Shown here: piece after piece, positions 24,153 to 33,049 of the stretch | How positions within the stretch are numbered: position 1 is the stretch's first letter | Layout of the letters: every line of letters starts with the position of its first letter | NCBI RefSeq assembly: GCF_018130215.1 | Contig: NZ_JAFCKQ010000002.1 | Span: forward strand, 310,001 to 374,000 | Direction: 5' to 3' | Origin: Bradyrhizobium jicamae | Lineage (GTDB): Bacteria > Pseudomonadota > Alphaproteobacteria > Rhizobiales > Xanthobacteraceae | DNA: 64,000 nt | The notes under the pieces: model-generated | Seen by the model: only the letters and a program-made list of their open reading frames with translations | Database searches by the model: none | What the model was told of the DNA's origin: nothing | Translations under genes and position numbers: made by a program

Positions 24153-24773
24153 ATGCTCAAGCTCTATTTCGCCCCCGGCACCTGCGCGCTCGCCTCCCAT
24201 ATCGCGCTCGCCGAAGCCGGCGCGCCCTACACGATCGAGAAGGTCGACTTCAAGACCAACCAGCAGAACAGCCCGGAATATCTGAAGATCAACCCGAAGG
24301 GCCGGGTGCCGACGCTGGTGACCGACCGCGGCATACTGACCGAGACCCCGGCGATGCTGGCCTATATCGCGCAGAGCTGGCCGCAGGCGAAGCTGGCGCC
24401 GCTCGACGACGCCTTCGAGTTCGGCAGGCTGCAGGCCTTCAACTCCTATCTCTGCTCGACCGTGCACGTGAACCACGCCCACAAGATGCGCGGCGCGCGC
24501 TGGGCGACCCAGGAGACCTCGTTCGCCGACATGAAGGCGATGATCCCGAAGACCATGGGTGCCAGCTTCATTTTGATCGAGCGCGATATGCTGAAGGGCC
24601 CGTGGGTGATGGGCGAGAGCTACACCGTGTGCGACGCCTATCTCTACACGCTGACGCTCTGGCTCGACGGCGACGGCGTCGACCTTGCGACCCTGCCGAA
24701 GGTCAAGGCGCATCGCGCTGCGATGGAGCAGCGTCCCGCGGTGCAGAAGGTGCTGGCCGAGCAGAAGGCGTAA
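24153..24773 (+). CDS. Glutathione S-transferase (beta-class-like)
   Basis: This 206-residue cytosolic GST has an N-terminal thioredoxin-fold domain, MLKLYFAPGTCALASHIALAEAG, with the Cys10/His-region expected of beta-class bacterial GSTs. The PKGRVPTLVTD cis-Pro motif and ETPAMLAYIA supply glutathione contacts. The C-terminal helical domain contains YTVCDAYLYTLTLW (the conserved N-capping box region). It conjugates glutathione to electrophiles or acts as a peroxidase. It is divergent from the FAD monooxygenase (184-base gap), consistent with joint handling of aromatic substrates; that is inference only. Confidence 0.93.
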   Translation: MLKLYFAPGTCALASHIALAEAGAPYTIEKVDFKTNQQNSPEYLKINPKGRVPTLVTDRGILTETPAMLAYIAQSWPQAKLAPLDDAFEFGRLQAFNSYLCSTVHVNHAHKMRGARWATQETSFADMKAMIPKTMGASFILIERDMLKGPWVMGESYTVCDAYLYTLTLWLDGDGVDLATLPKVKAHRAAMEQRPAVQKVLAEQKA

Positions 24774-24786
24774 GCCGAAATCTCGG

Positions 24787-24845
24787 TGTCGTCCCGGCCC
24801 TCGCCGGGTCGACACCGTTGGTTATCCCCCGCAATGACGGCGCCT
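24787..24845. repeat. GTCCCGGCCCTCGCCGGG-type repeat
   Basis: GTCGTCCCGGCCCTCGCCGGGTCGAC followed by GTTATCCCCCGCAATGACGG lies between the convergent GST genes. It is a degenerate member of the REP-like family seen at 10.37 kb. Confidence 0.6.
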
Positions 24846-24846
24846 G

Positions 24847-25533
24847 TTACGCCACCTTGGTCTTGAGATGGCCGAACATGATGTTGCGGGCCTCGTCGTC
24901 CATCTCGGTCTTGAAGCTGTGCCTGTCCTTCAGCGCGATGGCGCGCGCTGCCGCCGGCCGCGCCGAGATCTCGTCGACCAGGCGCTTCACGTTCGGATAC
25001 CTGGCGTAGCCTTCCTCGCCCAGCACGAACGGCGCCATGCGCGCCCAGCCCCAGAACGCCATGTCGACGATGGTGTAGCTGTCGCCAACCATGTAGCGCG
25101 ATTTGGCCAGATGATCGTCGAGGATCTTGTAGTGGCGATGCGCCTCGAACTGATAGCGGTTGTGGGCGTAATCGAGGTCCTTCGGCGCGAAATGCTTGAA
25201 GTGCACGGCCTGGCCGGAATAGGGGCCGACACCGGTCGCGATGAACATCAGCCAGGATAGCGTCGCGGCGCGGTTGGCCGGGGTGTTGGCGGGCAGGAAC
25301 TTGCCGTGCTCCTCGGCGAGGTAGAGCAGGATGGCGTTGGAATCGAATACGAACACGCCGTCATCGTCGATCGCCGGCACCTTGCCGTTGGGGTTGACCT
25401 TGAGGAAGTCGGGCGCGAACTGCTCGCCCTTGCGGGTGTCGACCGGGATCGCCTCGAAGGGCAGGCCGGACTCTTCCAGGAACAGCGCGACCTTGTTCGG
25501 GTTCGGCGCGCCGTTGAAATAGAATTTGATCAT
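24847..25533 (-). CDS. Glutathione S-transferase family protein
   Basis: This 228-residue GST has an N-terminal domain IKFYFNGAPNPNKVALFLEESGL, the cis-Pro motif NGKVPAIDDDG and the glutathione-contact DSNAILLYLAE. The all-alpha C-terminal domain carries YTIVDMAFWGWAR. The Ser/Asn region at the N-terminus (GAPNPNKV) resembles Ure2/YfcG-like GSTs that work as disulfide reductases. An AAGGGAG site lies upstream of the ATG at 25533. It is convergent with the beta-class GST gene. Confidence 0.91.
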   Translation of the reverse strand: MIKFYFNGAPNPNKVALFLEESGLPFEAIPVDTRKGEQFAPDFLKVNPNGKVPAIDDDGVFVFDSNAILLYLAEEHGKFLPANTPANRAATLSWLMFIATGVGPYSGQAVHFKHFAPKDLDYAHNRYQFEAHRHYKILDDHLAKSRYMVGDSYTIVDMAFWGWARMAPFVLGEEGYARYPNVKRLVDEISARPAAARAIALKDRHSFKTEMDDEARNIMFGHLKTKVA

Positions 25534-25667
25534 GAAAGGGACTCCCTTGGTTTTGTCACGTCGACAACGGGCGCGGCGTGGCGGGGCCGCGGGCGGCTTT
25601 CCATGCGCAAATTTCGCCGTCGGGCGCAAGCAGTGAGTTTGTGGAGCAGATGCGCGCGGCGCGCTGG

Positions 25668-25994
25668 TCAGCCGAAGCAGACGAAACCCGCCGTACCCGC
25701 GATGGCGAGCGCAAGCCCCACCACTTCCAGCACGGCTGCCGATCGCGTTGCTGCATGCAGGTGGGAGACCTGCGTCGCGCGTTCGGACGCGCGCGCGTAG
25801 CCATGAACGATGATCTCTTCGTTGAATTCGCTGTGTGCCTCGAGGCCGAGCGTCAGTCCGACGCAGACGAGCAGGATGCCGAAGATGATAAGCCCGAAAA
25901 ATCCGAGCAGGCCGATCAGCAGCATCGGGAACATGCCGAGCAGGAAGATCGGCAGCAGCGGCAGCAACAGCAGGGTCTCGGATTGCCTTCGCAT
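25668..25994 (-). CDS. Small membrane protein, unknown function
   Basis: This 108-residue protein has one very long hydrophobic stretch near the N-terminus (LLLLPLLPIFLLGMFPMLLIGLLGFFGLIIFGILLVCVGLTLGL), probably two membrane helices. A charged loop (EEIIVHGYARASERATQ) and a last hydrophobic helix ending GFVCFG follow. I do not recognise the family. The start is uncertain: the ATG at 25994 or a TTG at 26018; neither has a strong ribosome site. It stands between a GST gene and ccrM on the same strand. Confidence 0.6.
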   Translation of the reverse strand: MRRQSETLLLLPLLPIFLLGMFPMLLIGLLGFFGLIIFGILLVCVGLTLGLEAHSEFNEEIIVHGYARASERATQVSHLHAATRSAAVLEVVGLALAIAGTAGFVCFG

Positions 25995-26112
25995 CGGACG
26001 ACCAATCGAAACGGGCAATTGACCACTGCAATGTAGGTCCGCGTCAGCGGCGCATCAAGGCGGATGCGTTCAACACGGCGTCATTGCGGAGCGGTCAGAG
26101 CCGCCGATTCGT

Positions 26113-26149
26113 AGGATGGGTTTCGCTTCGCTCGACCCACCCTGCAACC
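26113..26149. repeat. GTAGGATGGGTTTCGCTTCGCTCGACCCACCC repeat
   Basis: GGATGGGT...ACCCACCC arms flank TTCGCTTCGCTCG downstream of ccrM. It is a variant of the GTAGCCCGGAT-type dispersed repeat and may terminate ccrM transcription. Confidence 0.65.
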
Positions 26150-26154
26150 GTCGC

Positions 26155-27529
<1,375 letters not shown>

Positions 27530-27688
27530 GGCTGCACGGAACAGCGTTGCCGCGGCCGATGTCGCATCCGACGAATGCGCATCCGCGCACTAGGCAATTT
27601 TTGCCGGGCGAGCTATTGATTAACAGAACGGAAATTTTACGTCTGCTGTCCCGCGTTGGGCCGCTGACTGGAATGAAGGGAAACCGCC

Positions 27689-28624
27689 ATGCGCTACGAT
27701 GATTTTCGCCGCAGCGACGACATCGAGGACCGTCGCGACGAAGGCGGGATGGGCGGAGGCGGCGGCGGTGGTTTGGGCCTTCCGATGGGAGGCGGCGGGC
27801 TCGGCATCGGCACCATCATCGTGCTCGGCCTGCTCGGCTATGCCTTCGGCATCGATCCGCGCATCCTGATCGGCGGCGCGGAGATTCTCACCGGCGGCGG
27901 GCAGGCGCCGAGCTACCAGACCGACCGACAGTCGGGTGGCGGCCAGGTCAAGCGCGGCGCGCCGACCGACGAGATGGGCAGCATGATATCGGGCATCCTC
28001 GGCGAGATCGACGACCGCTGGAGCGAGATCTTCCAGGCCTCCGGCCAGAGCTACACCGGTCCGAAGGTCGTGCTGTTCCGCAACGCCACCAATGGCGGAC
28101 GCTGCGGCATGGCGCAGTCGGCGATGGGCCCGTTCTATTGCCCGCCCGACAAGACCATCTTCCTCGACACCAGCTTCTTCCGCGAGGTCGAGACGCGTTT
28201 CCGCGGCTGCTCCGGCAATGCCTGCAAGTTCACCGCGGCCTACATCATCGCGCATGAGGCCGGCCATCACATCCAGAACCTGCTCGGCATCATCCCGCGC
28301 GTGACGCGGCTGCAGCAGCAGGCCGGAAGCAAGGCGGAAGCCAATGCCTTGCAGGTCAAGGTCGAGTTGCAGGCCGACTGCCTCTCCGGCGTCTGGGTCA
28401 ACCGCGAAGAGAAGAAGCGGCCCGGTTTCCTCGAGGCCGGCGACATCGACGCCGCACTGACCACCGCGAACGCGATCGGCGACGACACGCTTCAGCGCCA
28501 GGCGACGGGCAGGGTGGTGCCGGACTCCTTCACCCATGGCTCGGCCGCGCAGCGCAAGCAATGGTTCATGACCGGCTATAAGAACGGCACGGTGCAGTCC
28601 TGCAACACGTTTGCCGGTGGGTAG
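27689..28624 (+). CDS. Neutral zinc metallopeptidase (YpfJ-like)
   Basis: This 311-residue protein of the Zn_peptidase (PF04228-type) family has a charged, Gly-rich N-terminus (RRDEGGMGGGGGGGLGLPMGGGG), then one membrane helix (IGTIIVLGLLGYAFGI). The peptidase domain has the zinc site AYIIAHEAGHHIQNLLG and the distal ligand region ELQADCLSGVW. The C-terminus TGYKNGTVQSCNTFAGG and paired cysteines (GRCGMAQ.. FYCPPD) are family hallmarks. It probably sits in the inner membrane with the catalytic domain outside. The function of the family is poorly defined. It is divergent from ccrM. Confidence 0.92.
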   Translation: MRYDDFRRSDDIEDRRDEGGMGGGGGGGLGLPMGGGGLGIGTIIVLGLLGYAFGIDPRILIGGAEILTGGGQAPSYQTDRQSGGGQVKRGAPTDEMGSMISGILGEIDDRWSEIFQASGQSYTGPKVVLFRNATNGGRCGMAQSAMGPFYCPPDKTIFLDTSFFREVETRFRGCSGNACKFTAAYIIAHEAGHHIQNLLGIIPRVTRLQQQAGSKAEANALQVKVELQADCLSGVWVNREEKKRPGFLEAGDIDAALTTANAIGDDTLQRQATGRVVPDSFTHGSAAQRKQWFMTGYKNGTVQSCNTFAGG

Positions 28625-28713
28625 TGGCGTCATTCCGGGGCGCCCGAAGGGCGAAACCGGAATCTCGAGGTTCCGGATCAGTCCGCTGCGCGGCCTGTCC
28701 GGAATGACGGCGA
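28624..28713. repeat. TCATTCCGGGG...CCGGAATGA dispersed repeat
   Basis: GTCATTCCGGGGCGCCCGAAGGGCG at one end and CCTGTCCGGAATGACGGCG at the other form a nested palindromic element filling the gap before moaB. Confidence 0.7.
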
Positions 28714-28722
28714 GGACACGCA

Positions 28723-29286
28723 ATGTCTGCAATTGACGAATCCAAGACCTTCATCCCGCTGAATATCGCGGTGCTGACGATTTCCGACACCCGCGCGCTG
28801 GCCGATGACAAGTCGGGCACCACGCTCGCCGATCGCCTGACGGCGGCCGGGCACAAGCTCGCGGCCCGCGAGATCGTCAACGACGATGTCGAGGCGATTC
28901 GTGCCGTGGTCAGGCGCTGGATTGCGGATACAGGGATCGATGCCGTCATCACCACCGGTGGCACCGGCTTCACCGGTCGCGACGTGACGCCGGAGGCGAT
29001 CGAGCCGCTGTTCGAGAAGCGGATGGACGGCTTTTCCATTGCCTTCCACATGCTGAGCCACGCCAAGATCGGCGCCTCGACGATCCAGAGCCGCGCCACC
29101 GCAGGCGTTGCGGGCGCGACCTTCATCTTCTGCCTGCCGGGCTCGCCCGGTGCCTGCCGCGACGGCTGGGACGGCATTCTGGCCGCGCAGCTCGACTACC
29201 GCACGCGCCCCTGTAATTTCGTCGAGATCATGCCGCGGCTCGACGAGCATCTGCGCCGTCCGAAGGCAAAGGGGGCGAGTGCGTAG
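28723..29286 (+). CDS. moaB: Molybdenum cofactor biosynthesis protein B
   Basis: This 187-residue protein of the MoaB/MogA family adenylates molybdopterin or acts in late Moco assembly. Conserved segments are NIAVLTISDTRALADDKSGTTL, the molybdopterin-binding loop ITTGGTGFTGRDVTPEA and FCLPGSPGACRDGWDGIL. It has no other Moco gene beside it in this window. Convergent with the MarR-GNAT gene after a gap of about 160 bases without obvious coding potential. Confidence 0.94.
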   Translation: MSAIDESKTFIPLNIAVLTISDTRALADDKSGTTLADRLTAAGHKLAAREIVNDDVEAIRAVVRRWIADTGIDAVITTGGTGFTGRDVTPEAIEPLFEKRMDGFSIAFHMLSHAKIGASTIQSRATAGVAGATFIFCLPGSPGACRDGWDGILAAQLDYRTRPCNFVEIMPRLDEHLRRPKAKGASA

Positions 29287-29447
29287 CCTCCGGGCTTCAT
29301 CGCCTGCCGCTGACGAATCTCACCACGACGCGCCACATCCCCCGAACGGCGTCACGATGGGCCTCCGCGCGCAGCGCGTGAGCGCGCCGTGATAGAGTGT
29401 GATGAGCTCAGCCGTCACGCGCCGCGCTTTATCGCAGCGCTGCGGCT

Positions 29448-30371
29448 TCAAAGATCCATCTCCCAGGTCTCACCGACGAGGTCCACGCCAAAGCTGTGGT
29501 GCCTCTCTTCCTTGACGCGGCGAAAGCCCTGGCGGGCGTAGATGCCGCGCGCGGCGACCAGGATGCTCTGGGTCCACAGCGTCATCCTCTTGTAGCCGTT
29601 CTCACGCGCGGTGCGGACGCATTGCTCGACCAGCGCCCGTCCGACGCCGAGCCCGCGCGCCTTCTCCTCCACCAGCAGCAGGCGCAGTTTTGCAACGCCG
29701 GCGCCCCCGTTGACCAGGAAGATCGAGCCGACCGGTTCGCCGTCGACCTCCGCGATCCAGCAATGCTCGCGGGCGGGATCGAACGACTTGACGAACTGCG
29801 CGCAGATCTCGGCGACCAAGGCCTCGTAGCTGATGTCCCAGCCATATTCCTCCGCATAGGCGCGTCCCTGGCGCGAGATCACCCAGCCGATGTCGCCGAT
29901 GCGGTGGCTGCGCAGCAGGAAGCCGGCCGGCCTCGCAGCCTGTGGCTGCAGCGACCGCTCGATCGTGCCCATGGCCTGCACGACGGCGGCGCGCCTGTCG
30001 CCGTCGAGGCCATTCAGCATCGTCGCAACTTCGTCGTGGGATGCGCGATCCAGCTTCGCAAAGGCCTGTCGTCCCTTGGTGGTGAGGTTGAGCCGGACCT
30101 GCCGCCGGTCGGTCGGCAATGGCGTGCGGACGATCAGCCCGTCGTCATCGAATTTCTGGACGATCCGGCTGAGATAGCCGGCGTCGAGGCCGAGCTCGAT
30201 CCCGATGTCGCGGGCCGCCGCATCCTCGCGATGGGCAAGCTCGTACAGCACGCGCGCCTCGCTCAGCGAAAACGGACTCTGCAGCAGATGCTGGTCCAGC
30301 ACGCCGAGCTTGCGGGTGTAGAAACGGTTGAAGCCGCGCACCGCGGCGACCTGGCCTTCGGACTCTGTCAT
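29448..30371 (-). CDS. MarR-type regulator fused to GNAT acetyltransferase
   Basis: This 307-residue fusion has an N-terminal MarR winged-helix domain (FSLSEARVLYELAHRED, then AGYLSRIVQKFDDDGLIVRTPLPTDRRQ, a recognition helix and wing) and a C-terminal GNAT domain (VISRQGRAYAEEYGWD, LRLLLVEEKARGLGVGRALVEQCV as the acetyl-CoA loop, GIYARQGFRRV). MarR-GNAT fusions are a recognised architecture; the ligand or acetyl acceptor is unknown. The ATG at 30371 has GGAG eight bases upstream. An ATG at 30395 is in frame but would abut an 18-bp palindrome that I take to be the operator, so the inner start is favoured. Autoregulation is likely. Confidence 0.92.
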   Translation of the reverse strand: MTESEGQVAAVRGFNRFYTRKLGVLDQHLLQSPFSLSEARVLYELAHREDAAARDIGIELGLDAGYLSRIVQKFDDDGLIVRTPLPTDRRQVRLNLTTKGRQAFAKLDRASHDEVATMLNGLDGDRRAAVVQAMGTIERSLQPQAARPAGFLLRSHRIGDIGWVISRQGRAYAEEYGWDISYEALVAEICAQFVKSFDPAREHCWIAEVDGEPVGSIFLVNGGAGVAKLRLLLVEEKARGLGVGRALVEQCVRTARENGYKRMTLWTQSILVAARGIYARQGFRRVKEERHHSFGVDLVGETWEMDL

Positions 30372-30396
30372 GGGGGCGTCTCCGATATTTGCCATT

Positions 30397-30414
30397 GTCA
30401 AATAATTATTTGAC
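30397..30414. promoter_or_regulatory. 18-bp perfect palindrome, candidate MarR operator
   Basis: GTCAAATAATTATTTGAC is a perfect palindrome 26 bases before the chosen start of the MarR-GNAT gene. AT-rich inverted repeats with outer TTGAC/GTCAA are typical MarR-family operators, so this is the likely autoregulatory site. Confidence 0.8.
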
Positions 30415-30446
30415 TTTGGCAAGTATCGATTGCGACCATGATCCGG

Positions 30447-31016
30447 CTACGCCACCATGATCCGGCTGCGCAGCATGGTGCGGGAAGAGCGACCGAGCCG
30501 GCGCAACAGCCGGGCCTCGGAACGCGGCGCGTCGGGCCGGTAGCCGCCGAGACGCTCATAATGGTCGCGTGCGATCAGCAGGCCCTGCTCGGCCGAGGGC
30601 CCGGCGATCATTCGGGTGACGAATTTGATGCCGTCGCGCAGGCCGGGATCGGCGTAGGGCGGGCGGGCGTAGCGGAAGACCCCGGCGCGGTCCTTGCCGC
30701 TCGTCGCAACCATCTGGATGAACTGGGTTGTTTCCTCGATCCAGCCGGCGTCCAGCACCGCACCCGGATGCAGGAACATCAGCCAGGGTGAGCGCGCCTG
30801 CTTGGCGCCCGCAGCGAGCGCCGCCGCGCGGCTGCCCAAAAAGCGCATGAAGCGGCAGCCCGCGACATCTGCGACGCGCTCCATCACGTCGGTATCGGTG
30901 CGATCGACCAGCAGCACCTCGCGAATGATTCCGGCGGCTGCGCCCGGCACCAGCGCCGCGAGCGTCGCGACCGCGGTGCGTTCGACCCCGTCAGTCGGAA
31001 TGATCACGCTCAGCAT
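30447..31016 (-). CDS. Family 2-like glycosyltransferase, short
   Basis: This 189-residue protein resembles the catalytic half of a GT-A (family 2) glycosyltransferase: MLSVIIPTDGVERTAVATLAALV opens the nucleotide-binding fold, EVLLVDRTDTDV follows, then LGSRAAALAAGAKQARSPWLMFLHPGAVLDAGWIEE, where the usual DxD region reads LHPGAV. The acidic pair expected at the DxD position is missing, so catalysis is uncertain. The C-terminal LLIARDHYERLGGY is the typical acceptor-side segment. Substrate unknown. It is divergent from the radical SAM gene, with a LexA-type box between them. Confidence 0.72.
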   Translation of the reverse strand: MLSVIIPTDGVERTAVATLAALVPGAAAGIIREVLLVDRTDTDVMERVADVAGCRFMRFLGSRAAALAAGAKQARSPWLMFLHPGAVLDAGWIEETTQFIQMVATSGKDRAGVFRYARPPYADPGLRDGIKFVTRMIAGPSAEQGLLIARDHYERLGGYRPDAPRSEARLLRRLGRSSRTMLRSRIMVA

Positions 31017-31077
31017 GAGTCTTCGTCGGCTCGAAAGTTGAAAAACCGCGCTGTGTTATCACCTTGTCATATTCAAA

Positions 31078-31102
31078 GCAGCCTTTCGGGCTGCAGTTTT
31101 TT
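31078..31102 (+). terminator. Orphan terminator-like hairpin upstream of the radical SAM gene
   Basis: GCAGCC-TTTCG-GGCTGC followed by AGTTTTTT, oriented toward the radical SAM gene 70 bases downstream. No plus-strand gene ends here (the upstream gene is divergent), so it may end a small RNA or an aborted leader. Confidence 0.5.
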
Positions 31103-31134
31103 GCGGCAACGGTTTGTGGATTTTTACGCCGCGT

Positions 31135-31149
31135 GTTCTTGATTTGTTC
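31135..31149. promoter_or_regulatory. LexA box (GTTC-N7-GTTC) of the alphaproteobacterial type
   Basis: GTTCTTGATTTGTTC is an exact match to the direct-repeat LexA operator GTTC-N7-GTTC of Rhizobiales and relatives. It lies 24 bases before the ATG of the radical SAM gene, within the expected promoter region, and 119 bases from the divergent glycosyltransferase start. SOS induction of the radical SAM gene is inferred. Confidence 0.75.
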
Positions 31150-31172
31150 TATTGCTGTGATAGCTTCACAGC

Positions 31173-32339
31173 ATGAGCCGAGCATCCTCTCATGCCCTCA
31201 AGCACCCGCCGGTAACGGCGCCCTCCGATAACCCGGCGGGTGCGCCTTCCCCGTTTCCGGAGCTTGCGGTCGCGATCGAAAGCGAGCGGCGGCGCGGCCG
31301 CGGCGCGCAATCCAACGCCTCTGGCCGCTACGAGGCCGAGGCGAGGGTCGCCTTCGACGACGGCTGGCAGAGCCTCGACGATCTGCCGCCATTCAAGACC
31401 ACGGTCGCGATCGACACCTCGCGCAAGGTGATCACCCGCAACGACTCGCCCGACATCGGCTTCGACCGCTCGATCAATCCCTATCGTGGCTGCGAGCACG
31501 GCTGCGTCTACTGCTTCGCGCGGCCGACCCACGCCTATCTCGGCCTGTCGCCGGGGCTCGACTTCGAATCGAAGCTGCTCGCCAAGCCCGACGCGCCGGA
31601 ACTGCTCGAAAAGGAGCTGGCAGCACCGGACTACGAGCCGCGGATGATCGCGATCGGCACCAACACCGATCCCTATCAGCCGATCGAGCGCGAGCGGAAG
31701 ATCATGCGCGGCATTCTCGAAGTGCTCGAGCGCGCAGGCCACCCGGTCGGCATCGTGACCAAATCGGCGCTGGTGACCCGCGACATCGACATTTTGGCGC
31801 GGATGGCGAAGCGCAATCTGGTCAAGGTCGCGCTCTCGGTGACGACGCTGGATCCGAAGCTCGCGCGTACAATGGAGCCGCGCGCGTCGACGCCGCCGAA
31901 GCGGCTGGAGGCGATCAAGCGGCTCGCGGAGGCCGGCATCCCTGCTACGGTCATGGTCGCTCCCGTGATCCCGGCGCTGAACGATTCCGAGATCGAACGG
32001 ATCCTCGATGCCGCGGCCCATGCCGGCGCCAAGGAGGCGAGCTACGTGCTGCTGCGCCTGCCGCTGGAGGTCCGCGACCTGTTCCGCGAATGGCTGATGG
32101 CGAACTATCCCGACCGCTACCGTCACGTCTTCACGCTGATCCGCGACATGCGTGGCGGCCGCGACTACGACTCGCAATGGGGTTCGCGGATGAAGGGCAC
32201 CGGTCCGATGGCCTGGATGATCGGCCGCCGCTTCGAGATCGCCTGCGAGAAGCTCGGGCTGAACAAGCGCCGCACCAAGCTGACGACGGACCATTTCGCG
32301 AAGCCGAAACGCAACGGGCAGCAGCTGAGCTTGTTCTAG
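31173..32339 (+). CDS. PA0069/SplB-like radical SAM protein
   Basis: This 388-residue radical SAM enzyme has the cluster motif YRGCEHGCVYCFARPTH (CX3CX2C). The N-terminal ~70 residues are basic and Pro-rich, and the C-terminal part carries the SplB-like tail (LRLPLEVRDLFREWL, then a basic KRRTKL end). It belongs to the group related to spore photoproduct lyase, whose reference member cleaves thymine dimers; the reaction of this group is not settled. A LexA box lies 24 bases upstream, which would tie it to DNA damage. A perfect 7-bp inverted repeat (GCTGTGA...TCACAGC, 31154-31172) directly abuts the ATG in place of a ribosome site. A VOC-family gene follows after a dispersed repeat. Confidence 0.9.
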   Translation: MSRASSHALKHPPVTAPSDNPAGAPSPFPELAVAIESERRRGRGAQSNASGRYEAEARVAFDDGWQSLDDLPPFKTTVAIDTSRKVITRNDSPDIGFDRSINPYRGCEHGCVYCFARPTHAYLGLSPGLDFESKLLAKPDAPELLEKELAAPDYEPRMIAIGTNTDPYQPIERERKIMRGILEVLERAGHPVGIVTKSALVTRDIDILARMAKRNLVKVALSVTTLDPKLARTMEPRASTPPKRLEAIKRLAEAGIPATVMVAPVIPALNDSEIERILDAAAHAGAKEASYVLLRLPLEVRDLFREWLMANYPDRYRHVFTLIRDMRGGRDYDSQWGSRMKGTGPMAWMIGRRFEIACEKLGLNKRRTKLTTDHFAKPKRNGQQLSLF

Positions 32340-32349
32340 GGAGGGTTCC

Positions 32350-32435
32350 GTAGCCCGGATGCAGCGCGGCGAAATCCGGGACTGCTCCCCCGCGGAACGA
32401 CGTTCCCGGATTTCGCTTCGCTCCATCCAGGCTAC
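32350..32435. repeat. Paired inverted GTAGCCCGGAT repeats
   Basis: Two copies in opposite orientation: GTAGCCCGGATGCAGCGCGGCG... (32350-32381) and its near-complement ending in CATCCAGGCTAC (32404-32435). Together they can form a long cruciform. The same paired arrangement occurs at 35611-35695. Confidence 0.85.
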
Positions 32436-32461
32436 GAACAATGCAAATAGAGAGTGCCAGC

Positions 32462-32908
32462 ATGAGTACCATCCCAGCCCCGCGCTTCACCGTCCTGACC
32501 CTCGGCGTCACCGACATGCGCGCCAGCATCGCGTTCTATGAGGCGCTCGGCTTCACCAGGAAGATGCGCGCGACCGGCGAGGAGGTCGCCTTCTTCGAAA
32601 CCGGCGCCACCGTGCTCGGGCTGTTTCCGTGGCATCTGCTTGCCGCGGATGCCGCCATGCCCGATCAGCCGCGGCCGACGACGTTTCACGGCGTCTCGAT
32701 CGCCTGGAACTGCCGCGACGATGCCGAGGTCGATACCGTGATGGCGTTCGCACTCTCGAAAGGCGCAAGACTGCTGAACCCTGCACAGCCGACCAGCTAT
32801 GGCGGCTATTGCGGATATTTCGCCGATCCCGACGGCCACGCCTGGGAAGTGGTGCGTGCGCCGGGCTTTACCGTCGGCGACGACGGGCGGGTGTCGCTGC
32901 CCGACTAA
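32462..32908 (+). CDS. VOC-superfamily (glyoxalase-like) protein
   Basis: This 148-residue protein has two beta-alpha-beta-beta-beta modules of the vicinal oxygen chelate fold: FTVLTLGVTDMRASIAFYEALGF at the N-terminus, then ETGATVLGLFPW, and the second module with WNCRDDAEVDTVMAFALSKGA and GYCGYFADPDGHAWEVV. The last segment holds the conserved metal-ligand Glu. Members include glyoxalases, dioxygenases and resistance proteins; the substrate is not predictable. The ATG at 32462 (MSTIPAPRFT) begins right at the fold; the frame is open 7 codons further upstream. Confidence 0.86.
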   Translation: MSTIPAPRFTVLTLGVTDMRASIAFYEALGFTRKMRATGEEVAFFETGATVLGLFPWHLLAADAAMPDQPRPTTFHGVSIAWNCRDDAEVDTVMAFALSKGARLLNPAQPTSYGGYCGYFADPDGHAWEVVRAPGFTVGDDGRVSLPD

Positions 32909-33049
32909 CCGGCCGACCGCGACGTTCCCGCGCTCCCTCGCCCCGTTCTTACGTGGAGAGGTGAGGCCGAGCGATCGGCAGTTTGAATTGCGGGGACGGA
33001 CGGCAGGTTCCCGGTTGCGCGGCGGGCCGGGCTTGATCACGATCCCCGC

